A stretch of DNA of 64,000 nucleotides from Planctomycetaceae bacterium (GTDB taxonomy: Bacteria; Planctomycetota; Planctomycetia; Pirellulales; Thermoguttaceae), in assembly GCA_021372005.1 (NCBI GenBank), contig JAJFVC010000017.1, positions 1-64,000 of the forward strand. Reading direction: 5' to 3'. A program made the position numbers and the translations under genes. The notes under the pieces were generated by a model, which was given only the letters and a program-made list of their open reading frames with translations, did not search any database and was not told the DNA's origin. Positions 25,331-34,841 of the stretch are shown one piece after another. The first letter of the stretch is position 1. The number at the start of each line of letters is the position of its first letter.

Positions 25331-28300
25331 GGCGTCTTCCTGGTCCATTGTCGAGGTGGGCAGTCCGTGGCCTGGCGTGTTGGCGTACAGCAGCCAGTAG
25401 GCCACCGGAATCACGAACAGCGTGAACAGCGTCGAGGCGAACAACCCGAAGATCAACGACCAGGCCAAGCCCGAAAAGATCGGATCGATCAGGATTGGCG
25501 TGGCGCCCAGCATCGCGGCGGACGCCGTCAGCAGAATCGGTCGCAGCCGCACCACGCGGCTTTCCATAATCGCGTCGAACAGCGTCCGCCCTCGGGCCAG
25601 CGACAGGTGGATGAAGTCGACCAGGATGATCGAATCGCGGGTGACGATGCCCGCCAAGGCGATCATGCCGATCATGCCGGTGGCCGTGAAATAAATCGAG
25701 TCCATGTAGCCGCCGACGTGCTGAGCGCCCAAAAGGTTTAGGAGCCAGAAGCCAGGCATGACGCCCAGCACCGTCAGCGGAATAGCCAGCATGACGACGA
25801 TCGGAATCGTAAACGACCGCATCTGGGCGACTAAAAGGACATAGATTCCGATCATCGCCGCGCCGAAGGCCAGCCCCAAGTCGCGGAACACGTCGAGCGT
25901 GATTTTCCACTCGCCTTCGCCGGCGAAATCGACGACAAAACCGTCCGGGACAGCCCAGTCGATGCCGCTGCCGTTGTGAAAAAACGTGCGGGCGGCGACC
26001 GACCTCGGCTTGGCGGCTTCGATCCAGCCGTTGCCGACCAACGGTGGATGAAAACGTTTGTCAGCGTCGGAGATGAGCGGCCGTCGGTCGGCCAGCACGT
26101 CCACGACCACATCGGCCGGCGGACGCCCGGCGGTTTCGGCGAACACGTAGGCCACGCGGCGGAGATTTTTGTGATAAATCGCCTGGTCGACCCGGGCTGG
26201 TTGCCAACGGCCCAACTCGGCCAGCGGAATCAGGTGGCCGTCGGCGCCCGACAGCTCGATGCGGCCCAGGCTTGACGGACTCGATCGCTGGGCCAGCGGC
26301 ACGCGCAGCTCGATCCGCAGCGGGCTGCGCTCCGCAGGGGTGCGAATGGTTCCGACGGCGTCGCCGCCGAGCGCGGCCTGCAACGTGGCGGCGATCTGTT
26401 CGGTCGAAATGCCGTTGAGCGCGGCTTTTTCTTTGTCGGGCACGAAGGTCAGTTTTTCTTGCGGCGACTCGCGCGTGTCGTCCACATCGACCACGCCGGG
26501 CTCTTCGGACAACCGGGTGCGAACCACGTCGGCCGCCAGCAGCAGATCGTCGTAGCGATGGTCGGGCGAACCGTACACCTCGGCCACGACGCTGGCGATC
26601 ACCGGCGGACCGGGCGGCGTCTCGACCAGCTTCATTCGCGCACCGTGCCGATCGGCGATCTGTTGCAGATCGTTTCGCACCCGCAACCCGATGGCGTGGC
26701 TTTGCAACGAGCGATTTTTCTTACCCGCCAGATTGATCCGCATCTCGGCCACGTTGTCGCCGCGGCGTAGGTAGTAATGCCGGACCAGACCGTTGAAATC
26801 CATCGGCGAGGCCAGTCCGACGTAGCTGGTGAAATCGCTCACTTCGGGTACGCCGGCCCAATAGGCCTCGAAGTCGCGGACCGCCGCGTCGGACCGTTCG
26901 AGGGTGACGCCCTCGTCAAAATCGAGCACCAGCAGCAATTCGTTCTTATTGTCGAACGGCAGCATTTTCAGCGGGACGCTGCGCATCGCCGCCAGCCCGA
27001 TCGCGGCGACCGTCAGCAACGCCATGACCAACAGAAAAAAACAGGCCCGGGCGCGAGAATGCAACAGCGGCGCCATCAGCGGATAGAAAAACCGATAAAG
27101 CCGCGTTTGAGAAAGTTCGGCGGTTTCTTGAAAGTGCGAAGGGGCCTGCGAATCCGCGTGATGCGAGGGATCGGCGTATTTTTTTCGCAACACGTGATAG
27201 GCCAGCCAGGGCGTGATGGTGAACGCCACCAGCATCGACATCAGCATCGTCACGGGCACGTTGAGCGCCATCGGCCGCATGTAGGGGCCCATCATGCCGG
27301 TGATGAAGAACATCGGCAGGAAACTGACGATCACGGCCAACGTGGCGGTGATCAGCGGCGGGCGGATTTCGGCGACCGCCTCCAACACGATCCGCCGCGT
27401 CGCCCGCTTGCGCATCGCAAAATGCCGCACAATGTTTTCCACGTCCACGATGGGATCGTCGACCAACAGGCCCAACGATAGAATCAACGCGAACAGCGTG
27501 ACGCGGTTGATCGTGAAACCCAGCATCCAGTTGACCGCCAGCGTCAGCCCGAACACCACCGGCACGGCGACGGCCACGATCAGCGCCTCGCGCCAACCGA
27601 GTCCCAAGGTCAACAACGCGACAACGATCACGACGGCGACGGCCAGTCCTTCGACCAACTCGTTGACTTTTTCGTCGGCCGTCAGACCGTAGTTTCGCGT
27701 GACGATCAATTCCATATCGTCGGGCACGATCGTCCGGCGAAGTTCTTCGGCGCGGCGCAACGCGGCGTTGGCCACCCAGACGGCGTTGGCGCCTTTCTTT
27801 TTGGCCACCGCGACGGTCACGGCGTTTTGCGACAAGCTGGACCGCTCGTGCGACAGATTGGTGTTGTCGTCAAGCACCGTGCCGGGGAAAAACTCATGGT
27901 GGGTGAATCCGCGCGCCGGGCCCCAGCCGTGACGCACGTAGTTGGTCGTTTCCTCCGGTCCGTCTTCGATCCGGGCGACGTCCTTTAGAAAAACGGGTTG
28001 GCCGTCGAACACGCCGACCACCAACTCGCGCAACTGCCGGGCCTCGGTGAACGGCCCGCCGGTCTCGACGCGGACGACGCGGTCGTTCGTACGAAAATCG
28101 CCGGCCGTCAGTCGCACGTTCGCCGATTGGATTGCGCGTCGCAGCGCCAACGGCGAGACGCGGTGGGCCGCCATGCGCGCCGGGTCCATCCACACTTGCA
28201 CGACGCGCGGCCGCCCGCCTACCACGTAAGCCCGCGACACGTCGGGCAGAGCGGCCAGCCGTTGGGCCAACTCCTCGCCTACGCGACGCAACGTCATGTC

Positions 28301-28819
28301 GTTGACGGCTCCCGCTTCCGCGGAGGTTTTGTTGTTGGCGGCCAACGTGAGGGTGACCACGGGGACGTCGTCGATCTCGACCGGCTTGATGATCCAGCCG
28401 GCCACGCCGGGCGGCGCGAGATCCAGGTGTTCGTCGATCTTTTTATACAACTTAACGAGGCTCCGCTCGCGGTCTTCGCCCACGTAAAATCGCACAGTGA
28501 TGACCGCCTGGTCCTCGCGGCTGGTCGAATAGACGTACTCGACGCCGTCGATCTGGTAAAGAATCTTTTCGAGCGGCGTGGCGATCAGTTGTTCGACTTC
28601 GTCGGCCGAGTGGCCGGGGAATCGGACGTAGACGTCGGCCAGCGGGACGACGATTTGCGGGTCTTCTTCACGAGGAGTGAGCCCCAGCGCACCCAGGCCG
28701 ACCACCACGGCCAGCAGAATCAACACCAGCGAAAGGTTGGACTCCAAAAAAACCTTCACCACGCGATTGGTGAAGTGATGTTCCGGTTCGACAGGCAAAG
28801 CGTTGGGGTGTTCAGCCAT
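25328..28819 (-). CDS. RND efflux pump, inner-membrane permease
   Basis: The protein has 1163 residues with the RND layout: TM1 (about 22-45), a large periplasmic porter domain, TM2-6, a second porter domain and TM7-12. TM4 keeps the proton-relay pair in LGLLVDDPIVDVEN (about residues 445-458). In the TM10 region the usual Lys of AcrB is replaced (GIVTRDSIILVDF). Substrate, drug or metal, is not readable. ATG 28819 is preferred because AGGA lies 7 bases upstream; ATG 28843 has none. It is the last gene of the operon starting at 32792 and ends at repeat copy A. Confidence 0.93.
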   Translation of the reverse strand: MAEHPNALPVEPEHHFTNRVVKVFLESNLSLVLILLAVVVGLGALGLTPREEDPQIVVPLADVYVRFPGHSADEVEQLIATPLEKILYQIDGVEYVYSTSREDQAVITVRFYVGEDRERSLVKLYKKIDEHLDLAPPGVAGWIIKPVEIDDVPVVTLTLAANNKTSAEAGAVNDMTLRRVGEELAQRLAALPDVSRAYVVGGRPRVVQVWMDPARMAAHRVSPLALRRAIQSANVRLTAGDFRTNDRVVRVETGGPFTEARQLRELVVGVFDGQPVFLKDVARIEDGPEETTNYVRHGWGPARGFTHHEFFPGTVLDDNTNLSHERSSLSQNAVTVAVAKKKGANAVWVANAALRRAEELRRTIVPDDMELIVTRNYGLTADEKVNELVEGLAVAVVIVVALLTLGLGWREALIVAVAVPVVFGLTLAVNWMLGFTINRVTLFALILSLGLLVDDPIVDVENIVRHFAMRKRATRRIVLEAVAEIRPPLITATLAVIVSFLPMFFITGMMGPYMRPMALNVPVTMLMSMLVAFTITPWLAYHVLRKKYADPSHHADSQAPSHFQETAELSQTRLYRFFYPLMAPLLHSRARACFFLLVMALLTVAAIGLAAMRSVPLKMLPFDNKNELLLVLDFDEGVTLERSDAAVRDFEAYWAGVPEVSDFTSYVGLASPMDFNGLVRHYYLRRGDNVAEMRINLAGKKNRSLQSHAIGLRVRNDLQQIADRHGARMKLVETPPGPPVIASVVAEVYGSPDHRYDDLLLAADVVRTRLSEEPGVVDVDDTRESPQEKLTFVPDKEKAALNGISTEQIAATLQAALGGDAVGTIRTPAERSPLRIELRVPLAQRSSPSSLGRIELSGADGHLIPLAELGRWQPARVDQAIYHKNLRRVAYVFAETAGRPPADVVVDVLADRRPLISDADKRFHPPLVGNGWIEAAKPRSVAARTFFHNGSGIDWAVPDGFVVDFAGEGEWKITLDVFRDLGLAFGAAMIGIYVLLVAQMRSFTIPIVVMLAIPLTVLGVMPGFWLLNLLGAQHVGGYMDSIYFTATGMIGMIALAGIVTRDSIILVDFIHLSLARGRTLFDAIMESRVVRLRPILLTASAAMLGATPILIDPIFSGLAWSLIFGLFASTLFTLFVIPVAYWLLYANTPGHGLPTSTMDQEDA

Positions 28820-28849
28820 GGGCAGTTCCTTGTTCGGCGTCATGCGAAC

Positions 28850-29944
28850 TTATTGCGGGGATGCGGGCAGCACGACTTGTTCGCCGGCGCTGAGGCCCGA
28901 GAGCACCTCGACTCGATCGCCAAACTGGCGACCGACCAGCACGGCCCGACGCTGCACGACGCCGTGGACCAGCACGTCGACCAGATTCAATTGACCGACG
29001 TTTTGCACGGCGCGGCTTGGCACGACCAGCACCTGCTCCTCGTCCAACGGGATCAGCACCCGGCCGAACATGCCCGAGTAGACGCCTGAGGGACACGGTC
29101 CGATCACTTTCACTTGGAAACTGCGGCTGGCCGATTGAGCCTCGGGCACGATTTCGCTGATCGTGCCGCTGCATGCTTGTTGGTGGCCTTCGAGACGGAC
29201 GTCGATCACTTGGCCGGGCTTTAGCCGGCTGGTCAACGATTCGCGGACGCTGGCGACCAGTTGCATGTGTTTGGGGTCGAACAGCGAGACGAGCATCTGA
29301 CCGGGGCGGACCATGTCACCGGCGGCGACCCGTTTGTCGATCACCACGGCGTCGAACGGGGCCTGAACGAGCGCGTCGCTCAACGCGGCCTTGGCCTCGT
29401 TGAACGCGGCTCGGGTGCGACGCAACTCGGCGTCGGCCGAACGCAACGCGGTGACGGCGTTGTCGTATTGTTGCTGACTGACGGACCGCGACTTGACCAA
29501 TTGGGCATAGCGATGCTCGTCGGCCGCGGCCTGCGCGTGGACGGCTTCGGCTTGGGCGACCGCCGCGCTGGCCTGTTCGAGTCGGGCCCGCAATTCCGTG
29601 TCGTCCAACCGAACGAGCGCTTCGCCCTGATGGACTTCCTGGCCGGCTTTGATGTCGGCCTGGACGACGCGGGCCAGCAATTTGGAGCCGATCGTGGTTT
29701 CGTGGACGGCGCGGACTGTGCCCACGGCCGGTTCGATCTGCGGCACCGAAATCCGTTGAACCGTGACGAGACGATCGGCGGGCACGGACGTCGTTTCGGT
29801 TGAAGTCGCAGCGGGCGGTTGGGACACTTTGGGCGAAAACTTGCCGGCCAGATACAAAAGCAGCGCGACCACGCCCACGACGAACGCCAGCGACATAGCC
29901 CAACGGCCTAAGCGTTTTCGGCCGGCGGCCGGTTCCTTACTCAT
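28850..29944 (-). CDS. RND periplasmic membrane-fusion (adaptor) protein
   Basis: The 364-residue protein has one N-terminal membrane segment (about 15-35). A lipoyl/barrel-sandwich half (VGTVRAVHETTIGSKLLARV) and a coiled-coil hairpin (about 110-180, ALVRLDDTELRARLEQASAAV...) follow. The second lipoyl half is ALVQAPFDAVVIDKRVAAGDMV, then the beta-barrel and membrane-proximal domains. It links the RND permease to an outer-membrane channel; no TolC-like gene is seen here. Its start overlaps the DUF2892 gene by 8 bases, and the permease starts 31 bases after its stop. Confidence 0.92.
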   Translation of the reverse strand: MSKEPAAGRKRLGRWAMSLAFVVGVVALLLYLAGKFSPKVSQPPAATSTETTSVPADRLVTVQRISVPQIEPAVGTVRAVHETTIGSKLLARVVQADIKAGQEVHQGEALVRLDDTELRARLEQASAAVAQAEAVHAQAAADEHRYAQLVKSRSVSQQQYDNAVTALRSADAELRRTRAAFNEAKAALSDALVQAPFDAVVIDKRVAAGDMVRPGQMLVSLFDPKHMQLVASVRESLTSRLKPGQVIDVRLEGHQQACSGTISEIVPEAQSASRSFQVKVIGPCPSGVYSGMFGRVLIPLDEEQVLVVPSRAVQNVGQLNLVDVLVHGVVQRRAVLVGRQFGDRVEVLSGLSAGEQVVLPASPQ

Positions 29945-30185
29945 GAGTGGATCCTTTGTTGGGAGTTTGCGAGTAGTCGGCTTTCGATGCGGCGACGCAT
30001 GGCGAAAAACCCAGCCGGGCCAAGATCCATACCATGGGACACCAATTGGTGAAGGCCGACTGCAGCAGGTTCAGTCCGGCGAAGGCCGTCAACAGCAACC
30101 ATGCCGGATGGACGAAATAGCCCAACGCCACGGAGGCCGTCACCACGACGCCGGCCGCAAACCGCAAACCACGTTCGATGGTCAT
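29937..30185 (-). CDS. DUF2892 (YgaP transmembrane-like) small protein
   Basis: The product has 82 residues with two hydrophobic segments (about 8-26 and 30-48) followed by TNWCPMVWILARLGFSPC, the conserved N-W-C-P motif of the DUF2892/YgaP membrane domain, which in YgaP is fused to a rhodanese. ATG 30185 is preceded by an ideal GGAGGTG (6-base spacing); an upstream in-frame ATG at 30206 is rejected. It sits between the cytochrome fusion and the adaptor. DUF2892 proteins commonly occur next to sulfur-related or RND genes, which hints at redox or sulfur stress. Confidence 0.85.
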   Translation of the reverse strand: MTIERGLRFAAGVVVTASVALGYFVHPAWLLLTAFAGLNLLQSAFTNWCPMVWILARLGFSPCVAASKADYSQTPNKGSTHE

Positions 30186-30209
30186 TATTTTCACCTCCGC
30201 ATCCAATTT

Positions 30210-32792
30210 CTATCGTGCATCGCTTGCTTTGACGTTGCAGATGACTTGCGAGATCATCCACACGATAACGCACACGCCGAGAATGAACGTAATCAAAAAC
30301 ATCGCCAGCGGGCTCCATTGGGTGTTGGTTGGCTGCGCGGCGACGTCCAGCACTGGTTGAAGCGTGACGTTTTGGACCACTTGCCGGCTGATGGCATTGA
30401 CGGCCAACACGCCGAATTGCGCCATCGCCGCGCCGAGCACCAACAGCCGGGAGTTGGCCACGCGATCGACCAGCAAAATCAACAGCCACGGCAATCCGGG
30501 GGCGACGGCCGTCAACAGCGTCAGCGGCAATCGCCAACCATGGAACATCGCGTCATAAACCGGTTGCGACCAACTGCCGAAGACGTACCAGACGCCGGCC
30601 ACGGCCGCCCAAACCATGCCGACGGTGTACAATTTTTTGGCGAACCCGATCGCCCAATGGCGATAGGCCGGATCGTCGTTTTTTGACGAAATCCAAAAGG
30701 CATCGACCAGCAGCCACACGGCGGTCGTGCCCAAGGCCAGGCCGAACATCAGCAGCCAGCGGGGCCAAACGGTTGGATCACCGAGATTAAGTGCCAGTCC
30801 ATGGGCCGCGCCGGCCGTCTGGTGTGCGAGCCACAGGTCCGCCCATCGCCCGGTCTGATCCATCAAACTCAGCCCATTGGCGAACAAGAAACCAATTGTC
30901 AGAAAGAAAATCGCGGCCAGCCAACCGGCGATTTTTCGCCATCGAGTCAGACGGTCCACCCCATTTTTCAGTCCCCAAGCGTAGGCGTAAACGCCGTAGT
31001 AGGCCGGGATCAGCAGTGCGATGATTCCGAGCCAGAACCAAGCCATCAGGATCGTCGCCGGATAAAAAACGCGGTTGTACGCCAACTGGATGAACAGCAG
31101 CGGGACGATGCCGAAGTTGACGCCCAAGGCCACCAGCACGGGCATCTGCCGCAGCAATCGGCCGGCGAATCGTCGGGCCCAGGGGTTGCGGTTCACGTGT
31201 AAGGCCAACGCCACCAGCAGGCCCGCATACCAGAGATTCATCGGAACCATGTGCAGCGTGAAACCGAGCCCCTTGAAAAATTGTACAAACCAAAACGGAG
31301 CTGGCACGGCTTGTGGCGAGGGATCCACGAGCGACGAAGCCGGCGATGTCGACGGTGGGATGGAGGGTTGCGAGTCAGAGGGCGAAACATGCGGCGTCGG
31401 TCGGCTCGGTTCCGCGACGCCAAGCCGCATGCCCGACGGACGCGGCGGATTGATGCTCGCCAGGTAGTCGGTCAACAACTCGGCTTCTGCGGGCGTGCCG
31501 CACCATGGCGGCATAAAGTAGACGCTTTCCAAGTGATCGACGGTCGAGCGGATCAGTGCGCGCGAACGGCCTCGCAACAGCGGTCCGACGCCCGAGTAGC
31601 CGTCGCCGGCGGCGTGGCAGTCGTTGCAATGATATTGGAACAACGTTTGGCCCAGCGCGACGCGATCCTGCGGCGGCAACGCCAGAAGTTTTTGGCCGTC
31701 GATCCGCCCGTCGACCAACGTTTGCGGATAACGTCGCTCAACGAACGCTTTGGTCCACCGTCCGCCGTTCAAATAACCGTCGCGTCGCAGCGTGGACACT
31801 TGGTCGGGCAGGACTTGATTGGACAACACGACATTGTAGACGACGAACGGTTTTCGGACGGCCTCGCGCAGAAACTCTCCGGTCGCAAAAGCCGCCACGC
31901 CGAACAAACACAAGGACAGAGCAAAACCCGGCGACAGCCAACCGGGGTTGCGATACGGACCGACATACAACAGCACGAACACCACCGCGCCCAGCGCGAA
32001 CAACAAGGCAAAGAGGACCGTCAGTGCGGCGGCCGACAGAATCGATGCGGCGGCCGACGGCGGCAGAAAATAGTACCAGCCGGCCGCGCCGACGACGACC
32101 GTGACGATGCCCAGCAGCGCCGGTCGGGCCGATCGAGCGACGATCAAGTCGCGCAGTCGGTCATCGCGCAACGTCAACGAAGCGTGCAAGTAGATGTACA
32201 ACGAACTGAGCAGCAGCGCGCCGCCGGTGCGGGCGATCGTCTGCGGCAGAAATTGCGGATTGAAAAATTTAACCCAAAAATTTTGCAGGGCGGGGTCATT
32301 TAGCGCCCAGTCGCCGGGATTCAACATGAAACTGGTGATGCCGGTGATCAGCACCAGGCTGATCCACGCCGCGATGGCGTAAATCCAGCCGATCGCCACG
32401 TGGACGCGTTCGGCCAGCCGTCCCCAGAAGTAATAAAACAGAAATGCGGACGTGATCTCGACGATGAAAAAAGCCCATTCGGTGGCCCAACCAAACACGA
32501 ACGTGCGGATGAGCGTCTCGGTGGCCAGCGGCGAGGCCAGTCCGATGGTCCACCAGATGCCCACGCCGGTGATCGCCCCGAAAACGACGGTCAGCAGAAT
32601 GAAAAAACCGGCGTGGCGATGCAGGTAATCCAGGTAACCGCGGTTGCCCGTGCGATAGGCGTAGCCGGTCTCGACAGCCAAAAAAAGTCCGCCGCCGACG
32701 GCATAGTGCGACACCAACACATGAAGCACTGAAATGGCGGCGATCAGCATCGGCGACGTTAGATGCGGGACGTACCACCAGGGATAGTGCAT
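30210..32792 (-). CDS. CydA-like membrane protein fused to a c-type cytochrome domain
   Basis: The protein has 860 residues. The N-terminal part (1-330) resembles cytochrome bd subunit I: hydrophobic helices, His24/His29, GAITGVGIWWTIG, an acidic pair in TEWAFFIVE (Glu105, Glu112) and TSFMLNP. The bd residue that binds heme b558 (His in FVHT of E. coli) appears as Gln in LPQT. A monoheme c-type domain follows (CNDCH near residues 388-392, probable axial Met in YFMPPW near 427), then a Pro/Ser linker and a second membrane part (about 510-860, about eight helices). No cydB partner is present. Electron transfer between periplasmic cytochromes and the membrane is likely; oxygen reduction is uncertain. 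Confidence 0.78.
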   Translation of the reverse strand: MHYPWWYVPHLTSPMLIAAISVLHVLVSHYAVGGGLFLAVETGYAYRTGNRGYLDYLHRHAGFFILLTVVFGAITGVGIWWTIGLASPLATETLIRTFVFGWATEWAFFIVEITSAFLFYYFWGRLAERVHVAIGWIYAIAAWISLVLITGITSFMLNPGDWALNDPALQNFWVKFFNPQFLPQTIARTGGALLLSSLYIYLHASLTLRDDRLRDLIVARSARPALLGIVTVVVGAAGWYYFLPPSAAASILSAAALTVLFALLFALGAVVFVLLYVGPYRNPGWLSPGFALSLCLFGVAAFATGEFLREAVRKPFVVYNVVLSNQVLPDQVSTLRRDGYLNGGRWTKAFVERRYPQTLVDGRIDGQKLLALPPQDRVALGQTLFQYHCNDCHAAGDGYSGVGPLLRGRSRALIRSTVDHLESVYFMPPWCGTPAEAELLTDYLASINPPRPSGMRLGVAEPSRPTPHVSPSDSQPSIPPSTSPASSLVDPSPQAVPAPFWFVQFFKGLGFTLHMVPMNLWYAGLLVALALHVNRNPWARRFAGRLLRQMPVLVALGVNFGIVPLLFIQLAYNRVFYPATILMAWFWLGIIALLIPAYYGVYAYAWGLKNGVDRLTRWRKIAGWLAAIFFLTIGFLFANGLSLMDQTGRWADLWLAHQTAGAAHGLALNLGDPTVWPRWLLMFGLALGTTAVWLLVDAFWISSKNDDPAYRHWAIGFAKKLYTVGMVWAAVAGVWYVFGSWSQPVYDAMFHGWRLPLTLLTAVAPGLPWLLILLVDRVANSRLLVLGAAMAQFGVLAVNAISRQVVQNVTLQPVLDVAAQPTNTQWSPLAMFLITFILGVCVIVWMISQVICNVKASDAR

Positions 32793-32888
32793 GGTTGAAG
32801 AAGCGGAGAGAAAGAGGGATTGGAAGACGACGGTTTCAAGGGGAAATTATAAGAAGAATACGGTTTTGGGCAAGCCGATTGGCGTGCG

Positions 32889-34796
32889 TCATCCTTTCAT
32901 GCCTCGGACCGTGATGATCGGGATGTCCATCGCGTGTCGGACCGTGGTGATCGTGGCGCCGTGCAGAAGGTCTTGCAGGCCGCGATGGCCATGGCCGCCG
33001 AGGACCAGCAGATCGAGCTGTTCGCGGCGGCCGATTCGGGTGATTTCGCGGGCGGCGTCTCCGTAGCCCAGCACGGTTTCGATCTTGGGCACGCCGCGGT
33101 TTTGACGATCGTCGCGGATCCGCTGAGCGAGGTTTTCAAGATATTGGGCGTCGTCGCGGCTTTCGCGGTCGCCGGTCTGTGGGCCGTACCAGGTGCCGCC
33201 CACTCCGTCGACGACGTGGATCAGCACGAGCTCCGCCTTGTGTTGGGCGGCCAGCGAGAGGGCCTCGGCCAGCATGGCCACGTCGCCCGGCTGCGCGTCG
33301 AGCGCCACGCCGATCCGTCGAAACCGCCGACGCAACCGAGCGACCTGCGAGGCGACCTGGTCGGCCGACACGCCGGGCGGCTCGCGGCCCGACTGTTCGC
33401 GGCGAAGCACCATCCACACCAGCAGCGACGCCAGTCCGATCGCCACGGGAATGCAAACCAACGCGAGGAGCCAACCCCATGGGCCGGCGGTAACGATCCA
33501 CTCGCGGATTTCCTCCCAAACCAGTTTTGCGTTCAGGGCCATGATTATCAGGGTGACCAGCCACGCGAACCCTTGCAGCCACCAGCGATTGACGAAGGGG
33601 CCCATTTTTTGCCGACTGCTCGTAAATCGCACCAGCGGCACGACGGCGAATGGCAGTTGCAGACTGAGAATCACCTGGCTGAGGATCAACAGTTGGTAGA
33701 CGCTGTGCGAATCGTCGCCGGTGATGAGGATCACCGCCACGGCCGGCGCGATCGCCATCGCCCGGGTGACGAGCCGACGCAGCCAGGGCCGGATGCGAAA
33801 ACGCAAAAAACCTTCCATCGTGATCTGACCGGCCAGCGTGCCGGTGATCGTGGAGCTTTGCCCGGCGCACAACAAGGCGATCGCGAACGCATAGGGCGCC
33901 AGCCACGTGCCCAACAGGCGGTCCAACAAGGCGGGGGCGTCTTGAATCCTCGTGACGGGGTCCGGAAAAAACGTCGCTCCGGCCACGACCAAAATGGCGG
34001 CGTTGATCAGGAACGCGATGTTCATCGCCACGGCCGAGTCGAGCAAATTGAAACGGCACGCCTCGGCCACCGCCTCGCGGCTGCGCGTGACGTCACGGCT
34101 TTGGACCAGCGCCGAATGCAGATACAAATTGTGCGGCATCACCGTGGCCCCGAGAATGCCGATGGCGATGTACAACTCCGCGCCGCCGAGCATGCGAGGA
34201 ACCAATCCGCGGGCCACGTCGCCGACGACCGGGCGACAGAGAAAAATCTCGACCAAAAAGCACGCCCCGATCGTGCCCACCAACATCAAGATAAACGCTT
34301 CCAGCTTGCGGATGCCGAATCGTTGGATCGCCAATAATAAAAACACGTCGGCGCCGGTGATCAGCACGCCCCAAAGTACGGGCAGCCCGAACAACAGATT
34401 CAACCCGATGGCCGTGCCGAGCACTTCGGCCAGGTCGCAGGCGGCGATGGCGATTTCGCACAGCCCGAACAGTACGTAATTAACCCCGCGCGGATAGTCG
34501 TCGTGACAGGCCTGGGCCAAGTCGCGGCCGGTCACCAGCCCCAGCCGGGCGCTGAGCGTTTGCAGCAGCACGGCCATCGCGTTGCTCATTAGCAGGACCC
34601 AAAGCAGCCGGTAGCCGAATTGCGAGCCGCCTTGGATATCGGTGGCCCAATTGCCCGGGTCCATGTAACCGACCGAGACGAGGTAGGCGGGACCGGCGAA
34701 CGCCAGCAGCCGACGCCACCATCGGCTGGCGGGAATCGACACCGAACGATGCACCTCGTCCAGCGATCGGTTGGGGTTGCGCGGTTCGTCGGTCAT
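32889..34796 (-). CDS. Nramp (MntH-like) metal transporter fused to a UspA domain
   Basis: The protein has 635 residues. Residues 1-450 form an Nramp transporter with about 11 helices, metal-binding DPGN (46-49), MPHNLYLHS and the GQSSTITGTLAGQ consensus. Residues about 490-635 form a universal-stress domain (VALDAQPGDVAMLAEALSL... and VLGGHGHRGLQDLLHG, the ATP-binding G-x2-G-x9-G pattern). It should import Mn2+ or Fe2+ with protons, and the cytoplasmic Usp domain may sense nucleotides or stress. The ATG at 34796 lies 45 bases after the stop of the upstream gene. Confidence 0.93.
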   Translation of the reverse strand: MTDEPRNPNRSLDEVHRSVSIPASRWWRRLLAFAGPAYLVSVGYMDPGNWATDIQGGSQFGYRLLWVLLMSNAMAVLLQTLSARLGLVTGRDLAQACHDDYPRGVNYVLFGLCEIAIAACDLAEVLGTAIGLNLLFGLPVLWGVLITGADVFLLLAIQRFGIRKLEAFILMLVGTIGACFLVEIFLCRPVVGDVARGLVPRMLGGAELYIAIGILGATVMPHNLYLHSALVQSRDVTRSREAVAEACRFNLLDSAVAMNIAFLINAAILVVAGATFFPDPVTRIQDAPALLDRLLGTWLAPYAFAIALLCAGQSSTITGTLAGQITMEGFLRFRIRPWLRRLVTRAMAIAPAVAVILITGDDSHSVYQLLILSQVILSLQLPFAVVPLVRFTSSRQKMGPFVNRWWLQGFAWLVTLIIMALNAKLVWEEIREWIVTAGPWGWLLALVCIPVAIGLASLLVWMVLRREQSGREPPGVSADQVASQVARLRRRFRRIGVALDAQPGDVAMLAEALSLAAQHKAELVLIHVVDGVGGTWYGPQTGDRESRDDAQYLENLAQRIRDDRQNRGVPKIETVLGYGDAAREITRIGRREQLDLLVLGGHGHRGLQDLLHGATITTVRHAMDIPIITVRGMKG

Positions 34797-34841
34797 GGCG
34801 GACGGAATTATAGACGAGACCGTCCGACGAGGACAACCCGT

